Shown piece after piece: positions 51,995 through 59,733 of a stretch of 64,000 nt of DNA. This stretch comes from RPQJ01 sp963778185. GTDB taxonomy: Bacteria; Pseudomonadota; Gammaproteobacteria; Steroidobacterales; Steroidobacteraceae. The translations under genes and the position numbers were made by a program. The notes beneath the pieces were generated by a model that saw only the letters and a list, made by a program, of their open reading frames with translations, was not told where the DNA came from and did no database searches. Position 1 is the first letter of the stretch; every line of letters begins with the position of its first letter. The stretch spans positions 372,001 through 436,000 of the forward strand of contig CAVZTF010000004.1 of NCBI GenBank assembly GCA_963778185.1, written 5' to 3'.

Positions 51995-54895
51995 TCAGAA
52001 GCTGACCTTCAAGCTGGCCCAGAAGAACTGCCCGAGCACGTCATACGCGGTCGGGTAGGTGTTCGACTGTTCGCCATTGCCGCCCTGCTGGCCCGACGCG
52101 ATCTTCTCGTTCGGTTCCTCGTCAAGCAGGTTGTCGACGCCGAAGCCCATCGAGACATTCTCGTTGAACTCCCAGCCGAACGACAGATCGAAATAGTTCA
52201 TCGCGCCGACCTTCTCGGTTCCGTACAGGAACGACGGGTCGTCGTCCTCGACGTCGCCGATGTACCGCCACAGCAGCGATGCGTCGAACGGGCCGCTCGC
52301 CCACGTCGTGCGGAATGAATGACGCCATTCGGGGTCCGGCGCTCCGCAGTTGCGGCCAAATGCACCGGCGCACTCGTTGACGATCGGCACGCCGTCGATC
52401 GGCGTGTAGTCGTTCATCATGACGTAGGTGCCGTTCAGCCGGAACGCGAGGTTGCTGCCATCAGCGCCTCCCAATCCGCCGACGCCGAGGTCCATGTTGT
52501 AGCCCACCTCGACGTCGACACCCTCCGTCTCGAGCACTGCGCCGTTGACGTTGGTGTCGTAGAGGATCTGGAGCTCGCCCACCGGGTCGCGGACAATCTG
52601 GTTGCAGAGCTGGCCGTAGTCGTAGCAGACGTCAACCAGGTTCTGGGTACCGATGCCCGTGGTGATCACGTCCTCGATCTTGATGTTGTAGTAGTCGATC
52701 GTCGCGACGAAGTTCGGCAACGCTGCCGGCTGGATCACCATGCCCACGGTGTAGGTATCGGCCTGCTCTTCCGTCAGGTCGGGGTTACCGCCCTGCACGG
52801 CCGGGTACGACGTGCCCGTGCCGAATGCGGTGCCGACCACGGCCGCCGGGACGCCCGTGGCGATGCACAGGTCTCGCAAGTCGCCTGGAACGGCCGCGGC
52901 CGCATCCTGGCAGGGGTCGACCGCGCCGTCGAAGCTGACCGTCTGGCCCAGGAAGAGCTCCGCCACGCTCGGGGCGCGGATGGCCTGCTGGAACTGGCCG
53001 CGGAACGTGAGGCCGCGCACCGGTGCCCACTGGCCGCCTGCCGCCCAGGTCGACACGGCACCGACGTCGGTCGAGTAGTCGGAGTAGCGATACGCGCCAT
53101 TGAACTCGAGGAGGTGCGCGAAGGCCACGTCCTTGAGAATCGGCACGTTGATTTCGGTGAAGTACTCCATGACGTCGTACTGGCCTTCAGTCGGGTCGGA
53201 CGGGTTGAAGCCCGCCACGTCGCCGCTGGCCAGGTACTCGTCAGTTTCGTTGCTGCCGAATTCCTCGCGGTACTCGGCACCGATCGCGATGCCGATCGGG
53301 CCCGCGCCCCAACCGTCGTACAGGTTGCCGTTGGTGAAGACCAGGCTCGCCATCTTGGTCTCGGCGGTCTCGCCGTTGATGGTGCCGATCTTCATGTAGT
53401 CGACGGCCTCCTGGCTGACCCGGTCGGGACCGAAGACGTTGACCGGCACGCAGCCTGCGTCGCGCGCGCCGGCGTCGGCACACACGAGCGTTCCCGCGCC
53501 GCCGTTCGGCAGGCCAACAATGCCCCACGGCGTCCCCTGGACGTCGCCGTCTGCATTCATGAAGCCCGTCTCGACGCCCGCGAGGAATCGCGAGATCGCG
53601 ATGTTGCCCTGCTGGCCCTGCGAGTTGCGCGTGCGCGCGAACATGCCGGTCAGGTCGTAGTCCCAGTCCCCGGTGACGTTGCCCTCGGCGCCGAGCGCGA
53701 TGCGGTAGGCGTTGCGGTCGTCGAGGTTCACGCGCGGACCCATCTCGCCCATCCGGCGTCCAAAACTGCCGATATTGAGATAGCCGTCGCCATCGAGGTC
53801 CAGGGCCTGGAGCGTCGCTTGCGATGCGGGCGAAAGGTACGGCGAGAAGACGTGCATCACCATGCCGCCCTGGTCAGCCAGGCCGGGCGTCGTGTTGCCG
53901 ATGGGCGTGGGCGCGAGCTGGGCGTCGACCTTGTTGTTGATGAACTGCCCCTCGAGGTACGGCTTGAAGTGGTCGTTCACCTCGAAGCGCGCTGACCCGT
54001 AGACCAGGTAGCGCTCCTGCGGCACCTGCAGGTAATTGTCGGGCGCAAAGTTGTACGCGTCGGTCGCACTGCTGTACGGCAGGATGTCGCCGTTCTCGTC
54101 GAACCGGCTGTTGCCGAGCCCCGCATTGAAGCGCATGCCCGGGATCAGCGACGAGCCGCCCGGATAAAGCGTGCCCGGGGCACCGATCTGCCAGCCGTCG
54201 CTCATGGACACGCGCGTGAAGCCGCGCTCGCCCGCGAGCAGGGCGTCGCGATTGTAGTAACTGGCGTGCAGGACGGCGTTGCCGCGGTCGTCGCCGAAAT
54301 TGCCGCCAAGCGTCATGTCGACGCCGTAGCGGGTGGCATCGCCCTTGGCGCTCGTCTCGTAGCTCGTGTTGACCTCGGCGCCCTCGAAGTTCTTCTTCAT
54401 GACGAAGTTCACGACGCCCGCGATGGCGTCGGAGCCGTACACGGCCGAGCGGCCGCCCGTCACGACGTCGATGCGCTCGACCAGCGGCGCCGGGATCGTG
54501 TTCAGGTCGACGATCTGGTTCACGTCGTAGGAGACGTAGCGTCGCCCGTCCACCAGCACCAGGGTGCGCTGGGAGCCGAGGTTGCGCAGGTTGACCGTGG
54601 CGACGCCGCCGCCCGGGTTGTTCGACGCGGCACTGGTGGTCGCAACCACCTGCGGCAGCGTGAACAGCACGTTTTCGATGTTCTGCGTACCCTGCAGGGC
54701 GATTTCTTCCGCGCCGACGACGGCGATCGGGCTCGCCTCTTCAACGCCCGGGCGCGCGATGCGCGAACCCGTGACGATGACCTGCTCCAGCTCGGTTTCC
54801 TGGGCGAGCGCCCCGGGAACGTACAGTCCGGCACTGGCTGTGCCGGCCGCTATCAGCGCTACTCGCACCGCGCATGCGACATTACGATTGGCCAT
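51995..54895 (-). CDS. TonB-dependent outer-membrane receptor 2
   Basis: A 966-residue TonB-dependent receptor, paralogous to receptor 1. The start is the second of two adjacent ATGs (MANRNVACAVRVAL), five bases after GGAGG; the first ATG is too close to the ribosome site. The signal peptide is followed by TELEQVIVTGSRI, then a plug domain (DVVTGGRSAVYGSDAIAGVV), and the barrel ends FWASLKVSF with a C-terminal Phe. Plug and loop sequences differ from receptor 1, so it probably takes a different ligand of the same class. Confidence 0.94.
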   Translation of the reverse strand: MANRNVACAVRVALIAAGTASAGLYVPGALAQETELEQVIVTGSRIARPGVEEASPIAVVGAEEIALQGTQNIENVLFTLPQVVATTSAASNNPGGGVATVNLRNLGSQRTLVLVDGRRYVSYDVNQIVDLNTIPAPLVERIDVVTGGRSAVYGSDAIAGVVNFVMKKNFEGAEVNTSYETSAKGDATRYGVDMTLGGNFGDDRGNAVLHASYYNRDALLAGERGFTRVSMSDGWQIGAPGTLYPGGSSLIPGMRFNAGLGNSRFDENGDILPYSSATDAYNFAPDNYLQVPQERYLVYGSARFEVNDHFKPYLEGQFINNKVDAQLAPTPIGNTTPGLADQGGMVMHVFSPYLSPASQATLQALDLDGDGYLNIGSFGRRMGEMGPRVNLDDRNAYRIALGAEGNVTGDWDYDLTGMFARTRNSQGQQGNIAISRFLAGVETGFMNADGDVQGTPWGIVGLPNGGAGTLVCADAGARDAGCVPVNVFGPDRVSQEAVDYMKIGTINGETAETKMASLVFTNGNLYDGWGAGPIGIAIGAEYREEFGSNETDEYLASGDVAGFNPSDPTEGQYDVMEYFTEINVPILKDVAFAHLLEFNGAYRYSDYSTDVGAVSTWAAGGQWAPVRGLTFRGQFQQAIRAPSVAELFLGQTVSFDGAVDPCQDAAAAVPGDLRDLCIATGVPAAVVGTAFGTGTSYPAVQGGNPDLTEEQADTYTVGMVIQPAALPNFVATIDYYNIKIEDVITTGIGTQNLVDVCYDYGQLCNQIVRDPVGELQILYDTNVNGAVLETEGVDVEVGYNMDLGVGGLGGADGSNLAFRLNGTYVMMNDYTPIDGVPIVNECAGAFGRNCGAPDPEWRHSFRTTWASGPFDASLLWRYIGDVEDDDPSFLYGTEKVGAMNYFDLSFGWEFNENVSMGFGVDNLLDEEPNEKIASGQQGGNGEQSNTYPTAYDVLGQFFWASLKVSF

Positions 54896-55209
54896 CATTT
54901 CCTCCACGGAGGGTTCTAAGGATCACTGGTAGTTGTTGCGACCGCAGCCGCCTCCCGACGAGCGGTCAGCCATGTTCCCCCATGAACCGCCGCCAGCGTT
55001 GCGCAGCGGTCATAAGTGGACCGGATCCTACACTGTAGCCAATGGGCTGGGAAAGCCTTTGTTGCGGAGAATCAACAGGCCGGGCGGCTCGAAACTCCGT
55101 TCACCGGCCCGTCCGAACGCTTCGTCCCACGAATGTTGTGAACGCGAAACACGTGCGGGCTGCGGTCCTGTTGCTATTTTGCAACGCAGGCAGGCAGGCG
55201 ACACTGCGT
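54896..55209. other. Upstream region of TonB receptor 2
   Basis: About 310 bases without a convincing gene. It holds the ~130-base leader of receptor 2, its promoter/operator (55025-55077) and the 3' flank of the DUF192 gene. A plus-strand open frame covering it is compositionally random (Arg/Pro/Ser-rich) and not supported. Confidence 0.7.
55025..55077 (-). promoter_or_regulatory. Promoter and operator of TonB receptor 2
   Basis: On the plus strand: ATCCTACA at 55025-55032 (TAGGAT -10 on the minus strand), 18 bases to GGGAAAGCC at 55049-55057, then TGTTG-N8-CAACA at 55060-55077. Element order and spacing match receptor 1 almost exactly, and the leader to the start codon is also ~130 bases. 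Confidence 0.6.
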
Positions 55210-55734
55210 CTAGGGATGCGCGCAACCCGGCGCGTTCCTCGGCCACCCCACCGACGGCCGGGTGACACGATCACCGGCCGCGATCCCGAGCCCGCGCGCC
55301 GCGCCGCCCTGCAGTTCGACCACGAGGACGACCGGCAGGCCCGACTCGATCGCGTCCAGCGAATGGGGCCTGGCCTGCTCGTGAACCTTCACCACGCAGC
55401 CCGCATCGTCGACGAACAGCATGTCGAGCGGAATCAACGTGTTCTTCATCCACATGGCGACCCGCTGGGGCGGGTCGTACACGAAGATCATCGCCTGGTC
55501 CTGGCGGATTTCCTTCACGAACATCAGGCCCTGGGCGCGTGTCTGGAACGTATCGGTGCGCCAGGCCTCGAACGCGTGGCGCCGGGCGCCACGGGTCTCG
55601 ACCACGAGGGGCTCGCGGGGGAAGGCGGACAGCGGCAGGAAGCCCGCGGTCGTCTCGGCCCCGCAGACCCCGACCGCGAGCGCGGCGCACAGGAACAGCA
55701 AGGCCGGGAGGGCATGGAGTCGCGCGGGTGTCAT
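55210..55734 (-). CDS. DUF192 family exported protein
   Basis: A 174-residue DUF192 protein with a signal peptide (LPALLFLCAALAVGVCG). The family signature is clear: TRAQGLMFVKEIRQDQAMIF, MWMKNTLIPLDMLFVD and DRV at the end of the barrel. DUF192 domains are small beta barrels of unknown function, usually exported. Preceded on the same strand by a lipoprotein-like gene, eight bases upstream. Confidence 0.87.
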   Translation of the reverse strand: MTPARLHALPALLFLCAALAVGVCGAETTAGFLPLSAFPREPLVVETRGARRHAFEAWRTDTFQTRAQGLMFVKEIRQDQAMIFVYDPPQRVAMWMKNTLIPLDMLFVDDAGCVVKVHEQARPHSLDAIESGLPVVLVVELQGGAARGLGIAAGDRVTRPSVGWPRNAPGCAHP

Positions 55735-55742
55735 GGGCTGTC

Positions 55743-56354
55743 TCAACGATAATCGACGATCGCCACCACATCGAACCGCGACATCAGCACCGCGCCGTCG
55801 CCGGCCACCGCCCGAGCCGGCTGTGTGCAGTAGCCGCGGCCGGTCAGGCGGTAGAGCGGGGCGTCCGTGGCAAGCGGTTCCTGCCGCACCTCGTCGAGCG
55901 CGCACTTGTCGGCCCCCCGGGTGGCGAAGAACTGGCCAGTTCCCTCCCTGACGAGCGTCAGGTTGACCGGCACGTTGCGCGCTGTCTCGCCAGCGCGCAG
56001 CGGCCCGATGCCGAACACGACCAGCAGCGGCTCGTCCGCGGCAATGCGTCCCTTGTAAATCAGCCGGATCCCGTCGCTGCCCGGCCGCGGTCCCCCACGG
56101 CATTGCGGAACCCCGGTGGACCAGTCGATTTCCGCCTCGATGGCGCCCTGCAGCTTCGCTCTCAGCAGGCCTTCGTCGGCCGGAGCGCAGAGGACTTCCT
56201 CGGCGGCCGGGGCGGTGCCGGGTTCGCCGCCGTTTCCGGCGTGGCCGCAACCCGTTGCCAGCAATGCGCAAACGGCAGCCGTGCGGGCTGGACGCGCGCG
56301 CGCCTCAGTCGGCTCCCTGGGCCTGTACGAGCAGGGTCTTTGCCAGTTGGCCAT
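55743..56354 (-). CDS. Lipoprotein-like hypothetical protein
   Basis: The supported part runs from a hydrophobic stretch with a lipobox-like cysteine (CALLATGCGHA) to the C-terminus FDVVAIVDYR. Features are KLQGAIEAEIDWS, LIYKGRIAADEPLLVVFGI and paired Cys, suggesting a periplasmic beta-sandwich. I recognise no family. The start is uncertain: the only ATG in reach (MANWQRPCSY) lies inside the preceding gene and gives a long Arg-rich leader; a TTG just before the lipobox is too short. Confidence 0.6.
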   Translation of the reverse strand: MANWQRPCSYRPREPTEARARPARTAAVCALLATGCGHAGNGGEPGTAPAAEEVLCAPADEGLLRAKLQGAIEAEIDWSTGVPQCRGGPRPGSDGIRLIYKGRIAADEPLLVVFGIGPLRAGETARNVPVNLTLVREGTGQFFATRGADKCALDEVRQEPLATDAPLYRLTGRGYCTQPARAVAGDGAVLMSRFDVVAIVDYR

Positions 56355-57207
56355 GCAGGTAGCCGATTCCTCGCGCGAGATGCAGCGTGACGGTGAGCAG
56401 CAGGAGTCCCGCGATCGAGACGAGCGGCAGCAGGGCCGGATGCGGCGCCTCGACCGTCCCGTCGATCTGGACGAGGCCGGCATGGTAAAGCAGGACGACG
56501 ACCGGCGCGACGATGGTCGCGAGGGACACGACGAGGCCGACGATGGCGAACGTGAAGTAGAAGACGCCGAGCGGCAGCATCGCGAGCAGGTAGACCAGCG
56601 TGCCCCAGGTGCGCGGGTCCTTCAGCATCTCGACGATACGCTGCAGCAGCGGCGTCTCGCGGTCCGGGTACATCGGGCGCCGCGGCATCCGCGTGCCGAG
56701 CATCGTCTCGACGATGCGGCCCTCGGCGAGGGCGATCACGCGCGAAATTCCGACGAACAGCAGGAAGAACGGCACGCCGATGATCAGGATCGCGAAGCCG
56801 ATGGACATCGAGAGCCCGGTGGCGGCGAAAGTGAAGTAGACGATGCCCGTGACGATCGCAAGCAGCATGTAGAGCAGCGAGAGATAGGCGCGCGGGTCGG
56901 CGTAAATACCGAAGAAACGGCCGATCGCCGATGCGCGCGGCCGCGGAGGCGGCGTGCGCAGGGCGGCCTGTATCGTTGCCTCGTTCGCGCGGTAGGCGTC
57001 GGCCACTTCGTCGGGTGCTCCGTAGCTCGTGACGATGCGCGCAAGCACGTCGCCCTCGACGTCGGCGGGGTGCTGCGCCAGTTCCGCCCGCAGGTGCTCC
57101 TCCGCGTCGTAGAGCGCGTCCTGGACGAGGGCGGGGTCGGCCCCCTTGAGGGCGGCACGCAGCGCGTCGAGGTATTGCTCGACGGTGCGCGGTGTCGCGG
57201 CCGTCAT
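56305..57207 (-). CDS. Membrane protein with DUF1700-like N-terminus and sensor-type transmembrane domain
   Basis: A 300-residue protein. Residues 1-75 resemble the soluble DUF1700/HAAS segment that partners PadR regulators (TVEQYLDALRAALKGADPAL, then YGAPDEVADAYRA). The remainder has about six transmembrane helices in two similar halves, each with an (I/V)YFTFA segment, similar to the ‘putative sensor’ domain. It directly follows a PadR gene with a 4-base overlap, the common PadR-membrane partner arrangement. The role is presumably envelope-stress signalling; unproven. Confidence 0.8.
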   Translation of the reverse strand: MTAATPRTVEQYLDALRAALKGADPALVQDALYDAEEHLRAELAQHPADVEGDVLARIVTSYGAPDEVADAYRANEATIQAALRTPPPRPRASAIGRFFGIYADPRAYLSLLYMLLAIVTGIVYFTFAATGLSMSIGFAILIIGVPFFLLFVGISRVIALAEGRIVETMLGTRMPRRPMYPDRETPLLQRIVEMLKDPRTWGTLVYLLAMLPLGVFYFTFAIVGLVVSLATIVAPVVVLLYHAGLVQIDGTVEAPHPALLPLVSIAGLLLLTVTLHLARGIGYLHGQLAKTLLVQAQGAD

Positions 57208-57626
57208 GGCTTGGTCTCCTGGGAGCGGGGGCGATGGACGATGGAATCGACGAAGTCCCGTGTATCGGTCCACGTGGCGTGCCACGATTCGAGCACCTCG
57301 CGGCCGAGCGGCGTGATGCGGTAGTAGCGGCGGGGTGGACCCGAATACGACGGCACCACGCGGCTCGAGAGCAAACCGGCGGCGCTCATGTTGCGCAGCA
57401 CCGGGTAGAGCGCCCCCTGCTTGAACGGGCTCTCGCCGTGCAGGCCGTCGGTGAGGCGCCGCGCGATCTCGTAGCCGTAGAGGTCCTCGCCTGCCTCGGC
57501 CAGCACGGACAGCAGGACGAGCGAGGTCAGGCCCGCGCCGAGTTCACGCTGGAACTTGCGCGACTGGGCATCGGCGGCGCCGGTGTCGCGTGGCTCGGTG
57601 GATATTGTCGGGTCGGTGATACTCAT
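57204..57626 (-). CDS. PadR family transcriptional regulator
   Basis: A 140-residue PadR regulator: winged helix (LVLLSVLAEAGEDLYGYEIA, SPFKQGALYPVLRNMSAAGL, RRYYRITPLGREVLE) with a short C-terminal helix for dimerisation. An N-terminal extension of ~30 residues is acidic. It overlaps the membrane gene downstream, and an inverted repeat 26 bases before its start suggests autoregulation. Confidence 0.92.
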   Translation of the reverse strand: MSITDPTISTEPRDTGAADAQSRKFQRELGAGLTSLVLLSVLAEAGEDLYGYEIARRLTDGLHGESPFKQGALYPVLRNMSAAGLLSSRVVPSYSGPPRRYYRITPLGREVLESWHATWTDTRDFVDSIVHRPRSQETKP

Positions 57627-57651
57627 GGCTTGCGCATATTAGGCACTAACG

Positions 57652-57671
57652 ACTATTAGGAAGTCAATAGT
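57652..57671. promoter_or_regulatory. Candidate PadR operator
   Basis: ACTATT-N8-AATAGT is a perfect 6-base-arm inverted repeat. The arm-N8-arm geometry equals that of the known PadR box (ATGT-N8-ACAT), though the half-site sequence differs. On the minus strand the second arm contains TTGACT, a -35-like hexamer for the padR gene. The region is AT-rich for this genome. Confidence 0.5.
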
Positions 57672-57830
57672 ATTATGTGATAAGGCGGACCGCGCCCGAC
57701 TGCGGCAGTTTCGCGAAGGCTGGCGGTTGCGCCCTTCCGCCGCGGCCTTGTGGTTTCCGCTCAGGTGTCTGCCGTCATCAACCCTATGTAACATCCGGTG
57801 TGTCCAACGGATCGGGAGTCGGGCCTCAGG

Positions 57831-59111
57831 ATGTCATCGGAACAGCACCGCTTGTTTGCTCCACGTCGCTACCTGAGCCGCCTGACGCGCGGCACCATGG
57901 CCGTGATCATGGCCGGCGGGAGGGGCGAGCGCCTCAAGCACCTCACCGAAGACCGCTGCAAGCCCGCCACCCCGTTCGGCGGCAAGTTCCGCATCATCGA
58001 CTTCGTGCTTTCGAACTGCGTGAATTCCGGGATCCGCCAGATCTCGGTGCTGACGCAATACAAGGCTCACTCGCTCATTCAGCACATCCAGCGCGGGTGG
58101 GGCTACCTGCGTGGCGAGTTCGGCGAGTTCGTCGAGATCGTTCCGGCGCAGCAACGCCTCGGCCCGGACTGGTACCAGGGCACCGCGGACGCGCTCTGGC
58201 AGAACATGGAAATCATCCGCTCGCACCGGCCGCTGCACGTGCTGGTGCTTGCCGGCGACCACATCTACAAGATGGACTACGGCCCGATGATCGGTTTCCA
58301 CGTCGAGAAGGAGGCCGACATCACGGTGGGCGTGGTCGAGGTGCCGCGCGATCGCGCGCGCGAGTTCGGCGTGCTGACCGTCGACGATTCGAATCGCGTG
58401 CTGCGCTTCCAGGAAAAGCCCATGGACCCGGAGCCGATCCCGGGCCGGCCCGACGTGGCGCTCGCCTCGATGGGCATCTACGTCTTCAACCCCAAGCTGC
58501 TCGAGCGCCTGCTGCGCGCCGACGCCGAGGATCCGAACTCGGCGCACGACTTCGGCAAGAACATCATCCCGGGCGCGATCGACAACCTGCGGGTGTTCGC
58601 CTACCCGTTCGAGGACGTGCGCACCAAGGCGCAGAACTACTGGCGTGACGTCGGCACGGTGGACGCGTTCTACGAGGCGAACATGGAACTCGTGCGCGTG
58701 TCGCCCGAGCTCAACATCTACGACGAGCAGTGGCCGATCTGGACCTACCAGGAGCAGCTGCCCCCCGCGAAGTTCGTGTTCGACGACGAGGACCGCCGCG
58801 GCGCCGCGATCGACTCGATGGTCTCCGGCGGCTGCATCATCTCGGGATCACGCGTTTCGAAGTCGCTGCTGTTCTCGAACGTGCGCGTACACGACTATTC
58901 GACCATCGACCAGTCGGTGATCCTGCCGCGCGTGCGCATCGGCGAGCGCTGCACCATCCGCAACGCGATCATCGATTCGTATTCGGTCGTGCCGGACGGC
59001 ATGCAGATCGGCGTCGACCGCGCCGCGGACTCCGAGCGCTTCTACGTCACCGAGGGTGGCGTGGTGCTGGTGACGTCCGCGATGCTGCGCGGGTCTGCCC
59101 GGCCCGGCTGA
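57831..59111 (+). CDS. glgC: Glucose-1-phosphate adenylyltransferase
   Basis: ADP-glucose pyrophosphorylase of 426 residues, first committed step of glycogen synthesis. The nucleotide loop MAGGRGERLKHLT, TQYKAHSL, the GTADALWQN catalytic region, the glucose-1-phosphate site FQEKP and the C-terminal left-handed beta-helix repeats (SVILPRVRIGERCTI) are all present. An open frame starts 11 codons earlier, but this ATG gives the normal SSEQHRLFAPRRYL beginning. Divergent from padR. Confidence 0.96.
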   Translation: MSSEQHRLFAPRRYLSRLTRGTMAVIMAGGRGERLKHLTEDRCKPATPFGGKFRIIDFVLSNCVNSGIRQISVLTQYKAHSLIQHIQRGWGYLRGEFGEFVEIVPAQQRLGPDWYQGTADALWQNMEIIRSHRPLHVLVLAGDHIYKMDYGPMIGFHVEKEADITVGVVEVPRDRAREFGVLTVDDSNRVLRFQEKPMDPEPIPGRPDVALASMGIYVFNPKLLERLLRADAEDPNSAHDFGKNIIPGAIDNLRVFAYPFEDVRTKAQNYWRDVGTVDAFYEANMELVRVSPELNIYDEQWPIWTYQEQLPPAKFVFDDEDRRGAAIDSMVSGGCIISGSRVSKSLLFSNVRVHDYSTIDQSVILPRVRIGERCTIRNAIIDSYSVVPDGMQIGVDRAADSERFYVTEGGVVLVTSAMLRGSARPG

Positions 59112-59152
59112 CCCGGGCGACCGCCCCTTCGTCCACTGAGGAGAGTCCGCCG

Positions 59153-59650
59153 ATGTCCAAGCTGCCCCTGCGGGTGCCGTTGCTGCTCGTGCTCGCGGCA
59201 TTGGCCGCGTCCTGTTCCACGCTCGCGGACCTCGAGGCTCCGCAGGTCGAGCTCGGCGGCGTGCAGATGATGTCGGCCGACATGTTCGCCCAGCGCTTCA
59301 AGCTCCGCGTCAAGGTGCACAATCCCAACGACGTCGAGCTGCCCGTGAAGGGCATCGACTACACGGTCATCATGATGGGCGACAGCTTCGCCGAGGGCGT
59401 GACCACCGAGCGTTTCGTCCTGCCGGCCAAGGGCGAGGCCGAGTTCGACATGCTGGTGACCACCAACTTCGTGAGCAGCTTCGGCCGGCTGCTGAGCCGC
59501 GTCGGCGGCGGCAAGCTCGAGAACATCGACTACGAGATCGCCGGCAAGGTGCTGGTGGACAAGGGCATGATGCGCAAGATCCCCTTCAGCCACCGCGGCA
59601 CGGTGGATTTCGTCAAGCTGCTCGGCGCCCCGAAGGACGGAGAGTTGTAG
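59153..59650 (+). CDS. LEA type-2 (WHy domain) lipoprotein
   Basis: A 165-residue outer- or inner-membrane lipoprotein (lipobox LAASC at about residue 20). The WHy/LEA14 domain follows: FKLRVKVHNPNDVELPVKGI, with alternating hydrophobic strands and NIDYEIAGKVLVD. LEA14-like proteins are linked to desiccation and stress tolerance in other organisms; a role in this bacterium is unknown. It follows glgC by 41 bases, probably in the same operon. Confidence 0.85.
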   Translation: MSKLPLRVPLLLVLAALAASCSTLADLEAPQVELGGVQMMSADMFAQRFKLRVKVHNPNDVELPVKGIDYTVIMMGDSFAEGVTTERFVLPAKGEAEFDMLVTTNFVSSFGRLLSRVGGGKLENIDYEIAGKVLVDKGMMRKIPFSHRGTVDFVKLLGAPKDGEL

Positions 59651-59663
59651 AGAGCAGGCTGGA

Positions 59664-59727
59664 GGCTGGAGGCTGTGGGCTGTGGGTCGGAGGCACTGCT
59701 CTCCGTTCCGACCGACAGCCTCCAGCC
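59664..59727. repeat. Large imperfect hairpin between convergent genes
   Basis: GGCTGGAGGCTGT (59664-59676) pairs with ACAGCCTCCAGCC (59715-59727), with an inner GGTCGG/CCGACC stem (59685-59690, 59708-59713). The left arm is preceded by tandem GGAGGCT units. It sits between the convergent LEA lipoprotein gene and glgA and may act as a bidirectional terminator, or belong to a dispersed REP-like family. Confidence 0.6.
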
Positions 59728-59733
59728 TCCCGC

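Noticed and set aside
54933..55265. Plus-strand open frame upstream of TonB receptor 2
   Set aside because: Arg/Pro/Ser-rich, no ribosome site, and it covers the receptor promoter.
59651..59690. Tandem GGAGGCT units as a CRISPR array
   Set aside because: Units are short, contiguous and without spacers; they are part of a hairpin.
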